NCBI GenBank assembly: GCA_023409675.1
Contig: JAEYRC010000355.1
Coordinates: forward strand, 1-12,116
Source of the DNA: Bacteroidota bacterium
GTDB taxonomy: Bacteria; Bacteroidota; Bacteroidia; Chitinophagales; Chitinophagaceae
Length of the DNA: 12,116 nucleotides
Direction of reading: 5' to 3'
Shown: piece by piece, positions 1 through 6,866 of the stretch
Layout of the letters: each line of letters opens with the position of its first letter
Position numbering within the stretch: the first letter of the stretch is position 1
The notes under the pieces: model-generated
What the model was told of the DNA's origin: nothing
The model's input: only the letters and a program-made list of their open reading frames with translations
The model's database searches: none
Translations under genes and position numbers: made by a program

Positions 1-1
1 C

Positions 2-442
2 ATCTCCGCCAATGGGGTTGCGGTAATGACCGACACGCCGGATATAGCCAATGCGCGCATTGAATTCGATAATGGCTGTGTGGCCAACCTGACTTCCAGC
101 AGGATATCCATGAAAAAAATGCGTAAAATGCGCCTTTTTCAGAAGGATGCCTATATTGGAATTGATTTCCTGAGCCGTGAAGCGGAGATCATCCGCCTGA
201 AAACCGGTGAAGATGCCGGCAGTTTTGTTTTTGATGTAGACACGCCTAAGGGGAAGCGAACCATTGCTGTTGCAAAACCCCAGGTTCCCGCCGTAAATGC
301 GATAAAGTTGGAACTGGAACAGTTCAGGGATGCCATACTACGCGATACCCCTACGGTTGTTAATGAGGTAGATGGATTTCGTGCGATGGATATCGCCCAT
401 CAGATCCTTAATAAGATTAAAAATTCGTCGAGCAGTCATTGA
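2..442 (+). CDS. Gfo/Idh/MocA-family oxidoreductase, C-terminal part (5' truncated by window edge)
   Basis: The reading frame is open from base 2, so the ATG at 26 is an internal Met and the N-terminal NAD(P)-binding Rossmann domain lies outside the window; 146 residues are visible. The stretch TDTPDIANARIEFDNGC followed by NLTSSRISMKKMRKMRLFQ, then DAYIGIDF, is the beta-sheet C-terminal domain typical of these dehydrogenases. The helix QFRDAILRDTPTVVNEVDGFRAMDIAHQI is the usual C-terminal helix. Family members oxidise or reduce sugars and nucleotide sugars with NAD(P). The substrate cannot be read from this half. Its stop overlaps the start of a polyprenyl sugar-phosphate transferase by 4 bp, which suggests, by inference, a role in making a sugar for a surface glycan. 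The family call is firm; the reaction is not. Confidence 0.85.
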   Translation: MSANGVAVMTDTPDIANARIEFDNGCVANLTSSRISMKKMRKMRLFQKDAYIGIDFLSREAEIIRLKTGEDAGSFVFDVDTPKGKRTIAVAKPQVPAVNAIKLELEQFRDAILRDTPTVVNEVDGFRAMDIAHQILNKIKNSSSSH

Positions 443-1860
443 TCAACAAATCATCAAATACCCGATCGTATGGCTATAATTACCTGGTAAGCGATTACGT
501 GGCAGCCTTACTATCGTGGATGGTGTTGTTTTTCGCCCGGCGTTATTTGCTGGATGAAGGACTGTTTGATGAAGACGGATTGATCGTTCACGAAAAATTC
601 TGGATCGGCTTAGCCCTGTTTCCCATTGCCTGGCTGATTCTTTATGCCCTCACCGGAACCTATACGGCGGTGCATAAAAAATCGCGGCTCAACGAATTGG
701 GTCGCACGTTCCTGCTCAGCCTAACGGGTTGTATTATCATCTTCTTTGCCATCGTCATCAACGATCCGCAGAAAGATTACCGCTATTATTACAAAGCTTT
801 TCTCCTCTTTCTCAGCGCCCACTTTCTGCTGACCCTAACCGGGAGGATGATGATCCTCAATACCGTCAGAGCGGGCATAGGATCGGGTCGCATCCGGTTT
901 AATGCCCTGCTGGTGGGTCATGCAGGCGATGCCGCCAGGGTTTTCAGGGAGTCGTCAGCCGGGCTGGCCGCCGCAGGCTATCAGTTCACGGGCTGGATCA
1001 GCTTAACAGGGGCTGATAACGCGGAATTTGGCTTAGCACACCAGGGGGCAGCGCATCAGCTTTCCCATCAGGTTGAACAGGATGATATCCGGCTGGTGGT
1101 GCTGGCTATGCCCAAATCGGCAAAACATGAACTTGAACAGGTGATCGATCAGCTCAGCGACCAGGACGTGGAAATAAAAATGGTTTCCGATACGCTGGAT
1201 ATTGTTTCAGGTAGCGTGCGTACCAGTTCGGTCATGGGTGATACACTTATTGATATCAAAACCGGGCTGATGCCCGACTGGCAGCAGAATATCAAACAGG
1301 TACTGGATATCTTCCTGTCTGTTATCGGACTGATCTTACTGGCGCCCCTGCTGGTCTATACCGCCATCCGCGTACGGCTGGCTTCTCCGGGGCCGGTATT
1401 TTTTTTCCAGGAACGCATCGGGTACAAAGGCAAAAAGTTCCGGATCATCAAGTTTCGCTCAATGGTTACCGATGCGGAAAAAGCGGGTCCGCAATTATCC
1501 TCGGCACACGACCGGCGCATTACTGCATGGGGCAGGGTGATGCGTAAGTGGCGGCTGGATGAACTTCCTCAATTGATCAATGTGCTGAAGGGCGACATGA
1601 GTATTGTGGGGCCAAGACCGGAGCGGGAATTCTACGCCCGCCAGATCATGGAACGCTCACCCTGGTTCAGGTACCTGCTAAAAGTAAAACCTGGTATCAC
1701 TTCATGGGGAATGGTGAAATTCGGGTATGCGGAAAATGTTGATCAGATGATCGAGCGCATGAAATATGACCTGATCTATATTGAAAATATCTCCATCGCG
1801 CTCGACCTGAAGATCATGCTGCACACTATCCGTATCCTTTTCAAAGGAAAAGGCCGCTGA
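439..1860 (+). CDS. Polyprenyl-phosphate sugar-1-phosphate transferase (exopolysaccharide biosynthesis, WcaJ/WbaP-like)
   Basis: Membrane enzyme of 473 residues that would transfer a sugar-1-phosphate from a nucleotide sugar to undecaprenyl phosphate, the first step in building an exopolysaccharide or O-antigen repeat. Hydrophobic segments at about residues 14-34, 54-74, 91-107 and 119-139 form the N-terminal membrane part, followed by a Rossmann-like cytoplasmic region (about 150-255). A hydrophobic, probably re-entrant helix at 284-310 begins the catalytic bacterial sugar transferase domain. That domain has KFRSM (338-342), WRLDELPQ (371-378) with the Asp374-Glu375 catalytic dyad, and GDMSIVGPRPE (385-395). 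Length and order match the long family form. The start is TTG, inside the TTGA overlap with the upstream gene's stop, so translation is probably coupled. The next in-frame Met is residue 28 and would cut the first membrane helix. The sugar specificity is unknown. Confidence 0.92.
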   Translation: MINKSSNTRSYGYNYLVSDYVAALLSWMVLFFARRYLLDEGLFDEDGLIVHEKFWIGLALFPIAWLILYALTGTYTAVHKKSRLNELGRTFLLSLTGCIIIFFAIVINDPQKDYRYYYKAFLLFLSAHFLLTLTGRMMILNTVRAGIGSGRIRFNALLVGHAGDAARVFRESSAGLAAAGYQFTGWISLTGADNAEFGLAHQGAAHQLSHQVEQDDIRLVVLAMPKSAKHELEQVIDQLSDQDVEIKMVSDTLDIVSGSVRTSSVMGDTLIDIKTGLMPDWQQNIKQVLDIFLSVIGLILLAPLLVYTAIRVRLASPGPVFFFQERIGYKGKKFRIIKFRSMVTDAEKAGPQLSSAHDRRITAWGRVMRKWRLDELPQLINVLKGDMSIVGPRPEREFYARQIMERSPWFRYLLKVKPGITSWGMVKFGYAENVDQMIERMKYDLIYIENISIALDLKIMLHTIRILFKGKGR

Positions 1861-1875
1861 TCATTCTGTAGCGGC
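1853..1875 (+). other. Hairpin overlapping the stop codon of the sugar transferase
   Basis: GCCGCT (1853-1858) and AGCGGC (1870-1875) are perfect inverse complements around an 11-nt loop that contains most of the stop codon. No T-run follows, so it is not a standard intrinsic terminator. It may slow or stabilise the 3' end of the message, or be chance. Confidence 0.3.
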
Positions 1876-1943
1876 TATCATGCGGCACCTGTACCGAATT
1901 GAAGCCTGTTCATTCGAATCGATCATCATCCGAACGGTAATTG

Positions 1944-1951
1944 TATTTTTG
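1944..1951 (+). promoter_or_regulatory. Putative Bacteroidota -7 promoter box for the M1 peptidase operon
   Basis: TATTTTTG fits the Bacteroidota -7 consensus TAnnTTTG exactly and lies in the 126-bp space before the M1 gene. Transcription would begin near 1958 and leave a leader of about 30 nt. No good TTTG -33 box is present at the right distance, so support is partial. Confidence 0.35.
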
Positions 1952-1986
1952 AAATTTGTCAGCTATTCCTGAAGTTAATATTCATT

Positions 1987-4818
1987 ATGACCAGAATATT
2001 TGTTGCCCTGTTCGTTAAGTTGATCGCCTTTACACCGCTTGCCGCGCAGGAATACTGGCAGCAGCATGTACGGTATGCTATTGATGTTAAACTGGATACT
2101 ACGGATAAATCACTGGAAGGCTTTCTTTCCCTCACCTACAGCAACAATTCTCCGGACACCCTGCGGTACATCTGGTTTCACCTCTGGCCGAATGCATACC
2201 GCAATGACCGCACTGCCTTCAGCGCGCAGCAGCTACGCAATGGCCAGACGGATTTTTATTTCTCTTCCGAATCAGACAAAGGATATATACACCGCCTGAA
2301 TTTCATGTCGGGAGATGAGCCCCTGCGAACCGAAGATGATGCGCAGTATATTGATATGATCAAAGTGATCCTGAATGAGCCGCTGCTGCCCGGTGCAACA
2401 GTGCCCATTTCAACCCCTTTCCGGGTAAAGCTGCCCCGCCTCTTCTCGCGCGGTGGTCATCTGGATAAAGAGTTTGCTGTCGCGCAATGGTATCCCAAGC
2501 CAGCCGTATATGACCGGGAAGGCTGGCACCCGATGCCCTATCTGGACCAGGGCGAATTTTACGCGTCTTTTGCCGATTATGATGTGCGCATAACGGTTCC
2601 CGATGGACTGATCGTGGCGTCTACCGGGGTGCTGCAGAATGAAGATGAATTATACAGGCTGAAACACAGTACCTACCCGCTGCGCCTGGGTGCCCCGCCC
2701 CGCGAAATTCCTATGCAACGGGGAAGAATACGCAATGATACGGTGCAGCCGGAACGAACACCGGATAAACTCAAAACATTGCATTACCGGGCGGAAAATA
2801 TTCATGACTTTGCCTGGTTTGCTTCCGCGGATTATATCGTTCGATATGATACACTTAAACTGAGCGAATCGGTAATTGATCTGTTTACATTCAGCTTTGC
2901 AAATTCCGACAGCAGTTGGAACAATGCATTATCTTATATGAAGGATGCCTTGCGGTTTCGTTCCGGTGTATTGGGCGAATACCCCTGGCCGGTAGCTTCA
3001 GTTGTTGCGACATCCGATGGTTCAGGTGGTGGTATGGAATATCCTATGATCACAAGGCTTGGCGACGGAGGTTCAGCCAGGATGCTCGAGTATGTCATCG
3101 AACATGAACTGGGACATAACTGGTTCCAGGGTATTCTTGCCTCCGATGAGTGCCGCTTTCCCTGGATGGATGAAGGCATGAATACGTATTATGATACCCG
3201 TTATATGCGCGAAAAATACGGCAGTTCACGCCTGTTGTTTTCTCCGGATAAGTCTACCGGCCTCGCTGCAAAATTACCCGAAGCTGAAATGAAACTCGCG
3301 CTTGATTATGTTACGTCAATACGTAAGGATCAGCCTGTAAATACGCCCTCAGCCGAACTTTCCGCCTACAACTATGCACTGATAAGTTATACAAAAATGG
3401 GGAAGTGGATGGAATTGCTCGAGCGGCGCATGGGTCTGGAACGATTCGATCAGGCGATGCAGGCATATTATGAACGCTGGAAATTCCGGCATCCCCGACC
3501 GGAGGATTTCCGGGCGGTGATAGAAGAATACAGTCCGGTTAATACAGCGGATCTTTTTGCACTGCTCGATTCCACAGGACCACTGGAAAAAGATACTGTT
3601 CAGCGGAAACTCCGGCCTGCCATGTTCTTCAATTTCAGTAATACCGATCAATATCAATACATCAACATTATGCCCCTGCCGGCCTATAATGCCTATGATG
3701 GTTTTATGGCCGGTCCGCTGGTTCATAATTATTCCATTCCTGTAACCCGGTTTCGTTTTGCTGTACTACCGCTCTATGGATTCAAAAGCGGAAAGATCCG
3801 GGGTCTCGGAAGAGCGGATTACACCTGGTATAAGTCGGGAAAAATTGAGCGGATTCGGGTGGGTATTTCGGGCGCCGCATTCTCTATGAATACGGGCACC
3901 GACAGTACCCAACAAACCATTCAGGCCGGATTCAGGAAAATAGTGCCTTCTGTCAGAATAATCTTTTCCACCTCACCCCTAAGCACAATCGAAAAATACC
4001 TTGAATGGAAAACTTTTATAATCAGCGAACAACAGTTCAGCTATAAGCAGCACAGTATTGATTCGATGTATTATCCCTATCTCACCGGAAGAGAGAATCG
4101 GTATATCAATCAGTTGGAATTCAGGCTTTCGGATTACCGTAAGCTCTATCCCTGGTCGGTTTCATTGCAGGTACAACAGGCAGAAAATTTTATGCGGTCT
4201 GATCTCAATGCACGGTATTTTTTCAATTATAAAAAACATGGGGGCTTATCCGTCAGGTTTTTCGCGGCTTCATTTGCACATCTTACTACTGACCCGGCAA
4301 AGCGCATTGCCAGCTTCCGTTATCAACCCAAATTAACGGCGGTTCGGGGAAATGAAGATTATACCTACAGTAACTTCTTTACCGGCCGGAATGAGTTTGA
4401 GGGTTTTCATGCGCAGCAGATCATGGATCGCGATGGTGGCCTGAAACTTCGCACCGATCTGTTTTCCGGGTTGCAAGGCCGCTCCGATAAATGGGTCGCC
4501 GCGATTAACCTCAATACAACAATCCCGGATATATTTCCTGTTAAAATACCCTTCAAGCTATTCTTTGACGCGGGTACCTGGGCCCAGGCCTGGAATGATG
4601 AGGCGGTGAGCAGCAGGTTTTTGTATACGGGTGGCATTCAGCTCAGCCTGTTCAACGACCTGCTGAATATATATGCGCCACTGGTATACAGCAAAGTCTT
4701 TAAGGATAACCTGCAATCCGTTCCGGATGAAAACCGCCTCGGCCGGCGTATATCCTTCAGCGTTGATATACATCGCCTGAATCTGAAAAAGATCAGTTCA
4801 GGACAAATACCCTTTTAA
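1987..4818 (+). CDS. Secreted M1-family zinc metallopeptidase with C-terminal beta-barrel-like domain
   Basis: Protein of 943 residues, probably an exported aminopeptidase. Residues 1-21 look like a signal peptide, with a hydrophobic stretch ending in LAAQ. An all-beta M1 N-terminal domain follows. Catalytic signatures are GGGMEYPMI (347-355, the substrate-binding GxMEN-like loop), HELGH (373-377) and, after 18 residues, Glu396 in WMDEG, giving the full HExxH-x18-E zinc site. Tyr468 in YTKMG is the likely transition-state Tyr. From about 545 to the end the sequence stops resembling M1 helical domains and becomes alternating aromatic/polar strands. The segment around IPFKLFFDAGTWAQAW, then FLYTGGIQLSLF, then RRISFSVDI resembles the end of Omp85/BamA-type barrels. 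I infer an outer-membrane-anchored peptidase. The start is the first ATG of the frame and includes the signal peptide; there is no Shine-Dalgarno. It shares TAATG with the next gene. Confidence 0.9.
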   Translation: MTRIFVALFVKLIAFTPLAAQEYWQQHVRYAIDVKLDTTDKSLEGFLSLTYSNNSPDTLRYIWFHLWPNAYRNDRTAFSAQQLRNGQTDFYFSSESDKGYIHRLNFMSGDEPLRTEDDAQYIDMIKVILNEPLLPGATVPISTPFRVKLPRLFSRGGHLDKEFAVAQWYPKPAVYDREGWHPMPYLDQGEFYASFADYDVRITVPDGLIVASTGVLQNEDELYRLKHSTYPLRLGAPPREIPMQRGRIRNDTVQPERTPDKLKTLHYRAENIHDFAWFASADYIVRYDTLKLSESVIDLFTFSFANSDSSWNNALSYMKDALRFRSGVLGEYPWPVASVVATSDGSGGGMEYPMITRLGDGGSARMLEYVIEHELGHNWFQGILASDECRFPWMDEGMNTYYDTRYMREKYGSSRLLFSPDKSTGLAAKLPEAEMKLALDYVTSIRKDQPVNTPSAELSAYNYALISYTKMGKWMELLERRMGLERFDQAMQAYYERWKFRHPRPEDFRAVIEEYSPVNTADLFALLDSTGPLEKDTVQRKLRPAMFFNFSNTDQYQYINIMPLPAYNAYDGFMAGPLVHNYSIPVTRFRFAVLPLYGFKSGKIRGLGRADYTWYKSGKIERIRVGISGAAFSMNTGTDSTQQTIQAGFRKIVPSVRIIFSTSPLSTIEKYLEWKTFIISEQQFSYKQHSIDSMYYPYLTGRENRYINQLEFRLSDYRKLYPWSVSLQVQQAENFMRSDLNARYFFNYKKHGGLSVRFFAASFAHLTTDPAKRIASFRYQPKLTAVRGNEDYTYSNFFTGRNEFEGFHAQQIMDRDGGLKLRTDLFSGLQGRSDKWVAAINLNTTIPDIFPVKIPFKLFFDAGTWAQAWNDEAVSSRFLYTGGIQLSLFNDLLNIYAPLVYSKVFKDNLQSVPDENRLGRRISFSVDIHRLNLKKISSGQIPF

Positions 4819-5723
4819 TGGCTTCTTCCGCTACGATCCATTATTGTAAAAGCGCTGATATTGATCAGAAGAAGTGGGATGCCTGTGTTACAGGATCCGC
4901 ATCTGCAAGCATTTTTGCCAGCAGTGCATACCTCAACAGTATTGCCGCAAACTGGGATGGGTTGGTGCAGGGAGATTATGAGGCAGTGATGCCCCTGCCC
5001 TGGAGAAAGGATAGTGGCATATACACTTTGTATCAGCCAGCTTTTTCCTGGACAGGCGGGGTTTTCGGCAAAGCCGACCTTAGCGCATTCATCCGCGCCA
5101 TTCCATCCCGATTTCGAAAAGCGGACTTAGCACTGAACCCGGGTAACATGCAGGCAAATATGCCTTCAGGCTGTAGCCTGCGTCAACAATTTGTGCTGAA
5201 ACTTGATAGTCCGTATGCCGACCTGCAGCCATCCTTCAGCGCTTCCGCGTTGCGAAATAGCGCCCGCTGTGGCGATGCCGGTATACACTTCAGGGAAAAT
5301 ATTCCTATACAGGAAATAGTTGAATGGTATACTTCGCATATAGCTCTACGTGGAGGTATAGGGGAGGATTTCAGCAAAGAATTAACTATGCTGACGGATC
5401 TAAAGGAGATGGATATACTAACTTTCGGCACCGTTGCACCAGGGGGTGAACTGTTGGCCGCAACGATCATCCTGTCTGCGGCTAACCGAATGTATGCGGT
5501 TGTGGCGCTAACCTCTCCAAATGGCAAAACCCTGGGCGCTTTGCATTTCCTGATCGATTCTCTTGTAAAAAAATTCAGTGGAACGGGAAAGACGCTTGAA
5601 TTTGGATTTGCGGGTGCCCGGGGTACTGACCTGGTGTATGCCGGTTTTGGCGCTGTTCTGGTGTTGTGCCCAGTACTGCGCAACAGCAATATTCCCTGGT
5701 ATAAACGCTTATTTTCCGGTTGA
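4818..5723 (+). CDS. GNAT/FemAB-like hypothetical protein
   Basis: A 301-residue soluble protein with no signal peptide. I do not recognise a named gene. The fold looks like the acyl-CoA N-acyltransferase superfamily: DYEAVMPLPWRK (53-64) followed by GIYTLYQPAF, and a late segment TLEFGFAGARGTDLVYAGFGA (259-279) that resembles the 'D-F-EGS---G---FY--FGA' region of FemAB-like and other GNAT-type proteins of Bacteroidota. Residues 80-130 are the more variable linker. Substrate and reaction cannot be stated. Its ATG overlaps the stop of the M1 peptidase gene by one base (TAATG), so the two are almost certainly co-translated; whether they work together is unknown. Its last 15 bp overlap, tail to tail, the 3' end of ispD on the other strand. 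Confidence 0.8.
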   Translation: MASSATIHYCKSADIDQKKWDACVTGSASASIFASSAYLNSIAANWDGLVQGDYEAVMPLPWRKDSGIYTLYQPAFSWTGGVFGKADLSAFIRAIPSRFRKADLALNPGNMQANMPSGCSLRQQFVLKLDSPYADLQPSFSASALRNSARCGDAGIHFRENIPIQEIVEWYTSHIALRGGIGEDFSKELTMLTDLKEMDILTFGTVAPGGELLAATIILSAANRMYAVVALTSPNGKTLGALHFLIDSLVKKFSGTGKTLEFGFAGARGTDLVYAGFGAVLVLCPVLRNSNIPWYKRLFSG

Positions 5724-6392
5724 CTTCCGTTGTTGCAGGATGGTTTCGGCCAGCAGCATATCGGCCGGTCGGGTGATCTTGATATTTTCAGTTTCCCCTT
5801 CCACCAGGGTAATCGACTCACCCAAAAGTTCCACGGCAGATGCCTCATCGGTAAAGCCGGGCTGGTACGGCTGGCTGAGCGCTTTTTTAAGGGTGGAAGC
5901 GAAGAATGTCTGCGGAGTTTGAATGATCCGCAGCGATTCGCGGTTAAGCGTTGCTGATCCTTCTGCAGATACTATTCTGATCGTATCTGTGGCCGCAATA
6001 GCAGGAATTGCGTTTCCTGTCGAAAGCGCTGCGGTATAACAGCGATGGATAAGCGATGTACTAACCAGGCAGCGTGCCGCGTCATGAACAAAAACCAGCC
6101 GGTCTTCATCAACAAGTGCAAGTCCGTTCTTTACGGAATCGAACCGGGTGGCGCCTCCCCGGGTAACGCGGATGCGTTCAAAAAGTTCAGCGGGTAATAT
6201 AGAAGGGAGGGCAGGTAAATCCTGTTCGGCAAGTACAACGACCATATCGATATCCGGATAGGCTTCGAGGAATCGTTCTATGGTATGTTGAAGCACCGGC
6301 TTTCTATCCAGCAATAAAAATTGCTTGGGAACAGTGGTGCCCATGCGGGTGCCCGAACCTCCGGCGACAATAATGACTGATAAATTTGGCAT
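5709..6392 (-). CDS. ispD: 2-C-methyl-D-erythritol 4-phosphate cytidylyltransferase
   Basis: Cytoplasmic enzyme of the MEP isoprenoid pathway that joins CTP and methylerythritol 4-phosphate to give CDP-methylerythritol and pyrophosphate. The 227 residues match the usual length. The CTP-binding loop AGGSGTRMG (10-18) with PKQF (22-25), GGATRFDSVKNGL (79-91), VHDAAR (102-107), ATDTIR (134-139), TPQTF (159-163), TDEAS (181-185) and NIKITRPAD (203-211) are all present. The motif usually written HDAARPLV reads HDAARCLV here; I believe Cys is common there in Bacteroidota. The open frame extends 17 codons further upstream, into the STAS-like gene, but MPNLSVIIVAGG is the canonical N-terminus, so the start is placed at 6392. 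It lies 10 bp after the STAS-like gene and is probably transcribed with it. The 3' end overlaps the convergent GNAT-like gene. Confidence 0.96.
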   Translation of the reverse strand: MPNLSVIIVAGGSGTRMGTTVPKQFLLLDRKPVLQHTIERFLEAYPDIDMVVVLAEQDLPALPSILPAELFERIRVTRGGATRFDSVKNGLALVDEDRLVFVHDAARCLVSTSLIHRCYTAALSTGNAIPAIAATDTIRIVSAEGSATLNRESLRIIQTPQTFFASTLKKALSQPYQPGFTDEASAVELLGESITLVEGETENIKITRPADMLLAETILQQRKSTGK

Positions 6393-6402
6393 ATACCCCG
6401 AA

Positions 6403-6771
6403 TTAACCCAAAAGCTCGCGTTCAATTTCTTCCATTTGAACAATATCCCAGGCCTCCGATTCAGTTGGGGTCCAGTTCAGGTGTTCAAGCAGGTTTTCCT
6501 CATCAAGGCTGGTCTCAACCTGTTTTTTCATACTGCATACAACAAAAGAGCTGTTTTGTTCATAGAACTGTTGTTGCACGCGAATGATAGCCTCAGCTAT
6601 CACCTTATCCATTTGGTCGACCTGTTCGAGCGAAAGCACTACATTTTTCGGCGGAGAATCGAACAGTTCGGTTAAGCTTTTGACCAGTTCGTCTGTCATA
6701 TTAGCAGCCAGAATGGGTTCAATCAGCGTTATGACATGGAATTTCTCTCTGGTATCAATTTTGACCTTCAT
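6403..6771 (-). CDS. STAS-domain-like small protein lacking the phosphoacceptor serine
   Basis: A 122-residue acidic protein. The pattern of strand (KFHVITLIEPI), helix (DELVKSLTELF), buried strand (KNVVLSLEQVDQMD), helix (IAEAIIRVQQQFYEQ) and strand (SSFVVCS) follows the STAS fold of anti-sigma-factor antagonists such as SpoIIAA. In phosphorylatable members a Ser sits in DSSG after the central strand; here the same place reads MDKVIA (residues 54-59), so regulation by Ser phosphorylation is unlikely. The C-terminus (TPTESEAWDIVQMEEIE) is an acidic helix beyond the usual domain. The start ATG is the first in the frame, with a possible promoter about 50 bp upstream. It leads a two-gene unit with ispD and is divergent from clpC. 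The fold assignment is by pattern and moderately sure; the function is unknown, and a structural or partner-switch role is only inference. Confidence 0.72.
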   Translation of the reverse strand: MKVKIDTREKFHVITLIEPILAANMTDELVKSLTELFDSPPKNVVLSLEQVDQMDKVIAEAIIRVQQQFYEQNSSFVVCSMKKQVETSLDEENLLEHLNWTPTESEAWDIVQMEEIERELLG

Positions 6772-6821
6772 TCACAACTAAATTTGTTAACAGTCGTTTA
6801 GTATTCACGGACAAATGAAGT

Positions 6822-6849
6822 CAAAAATATTCGTTATTATTGTATCAAA
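6822..6849 (-). promoter_or_regulatory. Putative promoter of the STAS-ispD unit
   Basis: Read on the minus strand, TTTG (6849-6846) is followed after 16 bp by TATTTTTG (6829-6822), an exact TAnnTTTG -7 box. Transcription would start near 6815 and give a leader of about 45 nt. The spacing is a little shorter than the common 18-20 bp. Confidence 0.45.
6835..6842 (+). promoter_or_regulatory. Weak candidate -7 box for clpC
   Basis: TATTATTG differs from TAnnTTTG at one base and ends 24 bp before the clpC ATG. No clear -33 box is seen. It lies within the span of the opposing minus-strand promoter, so the two would compete if both are real. Confidence 0.25.
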
Positions 6850-6866
6850 CCCAACAAATTAGAAAA

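Noticed and set aside
5183..5848. 221-codon minus-strand frame across the GNAT-like gene and the ispD end
   Set aside because: It overlaps two genes with recognisable motifs and has a composition typical of a reverse-frame shadow.
6820..6829. AGTCAAA heptad resembling half of a CtsR operator in front of clpC
   Set aside because: The second heptad of the direct repeat is missing and CtsR is a Firmicutes regulator.
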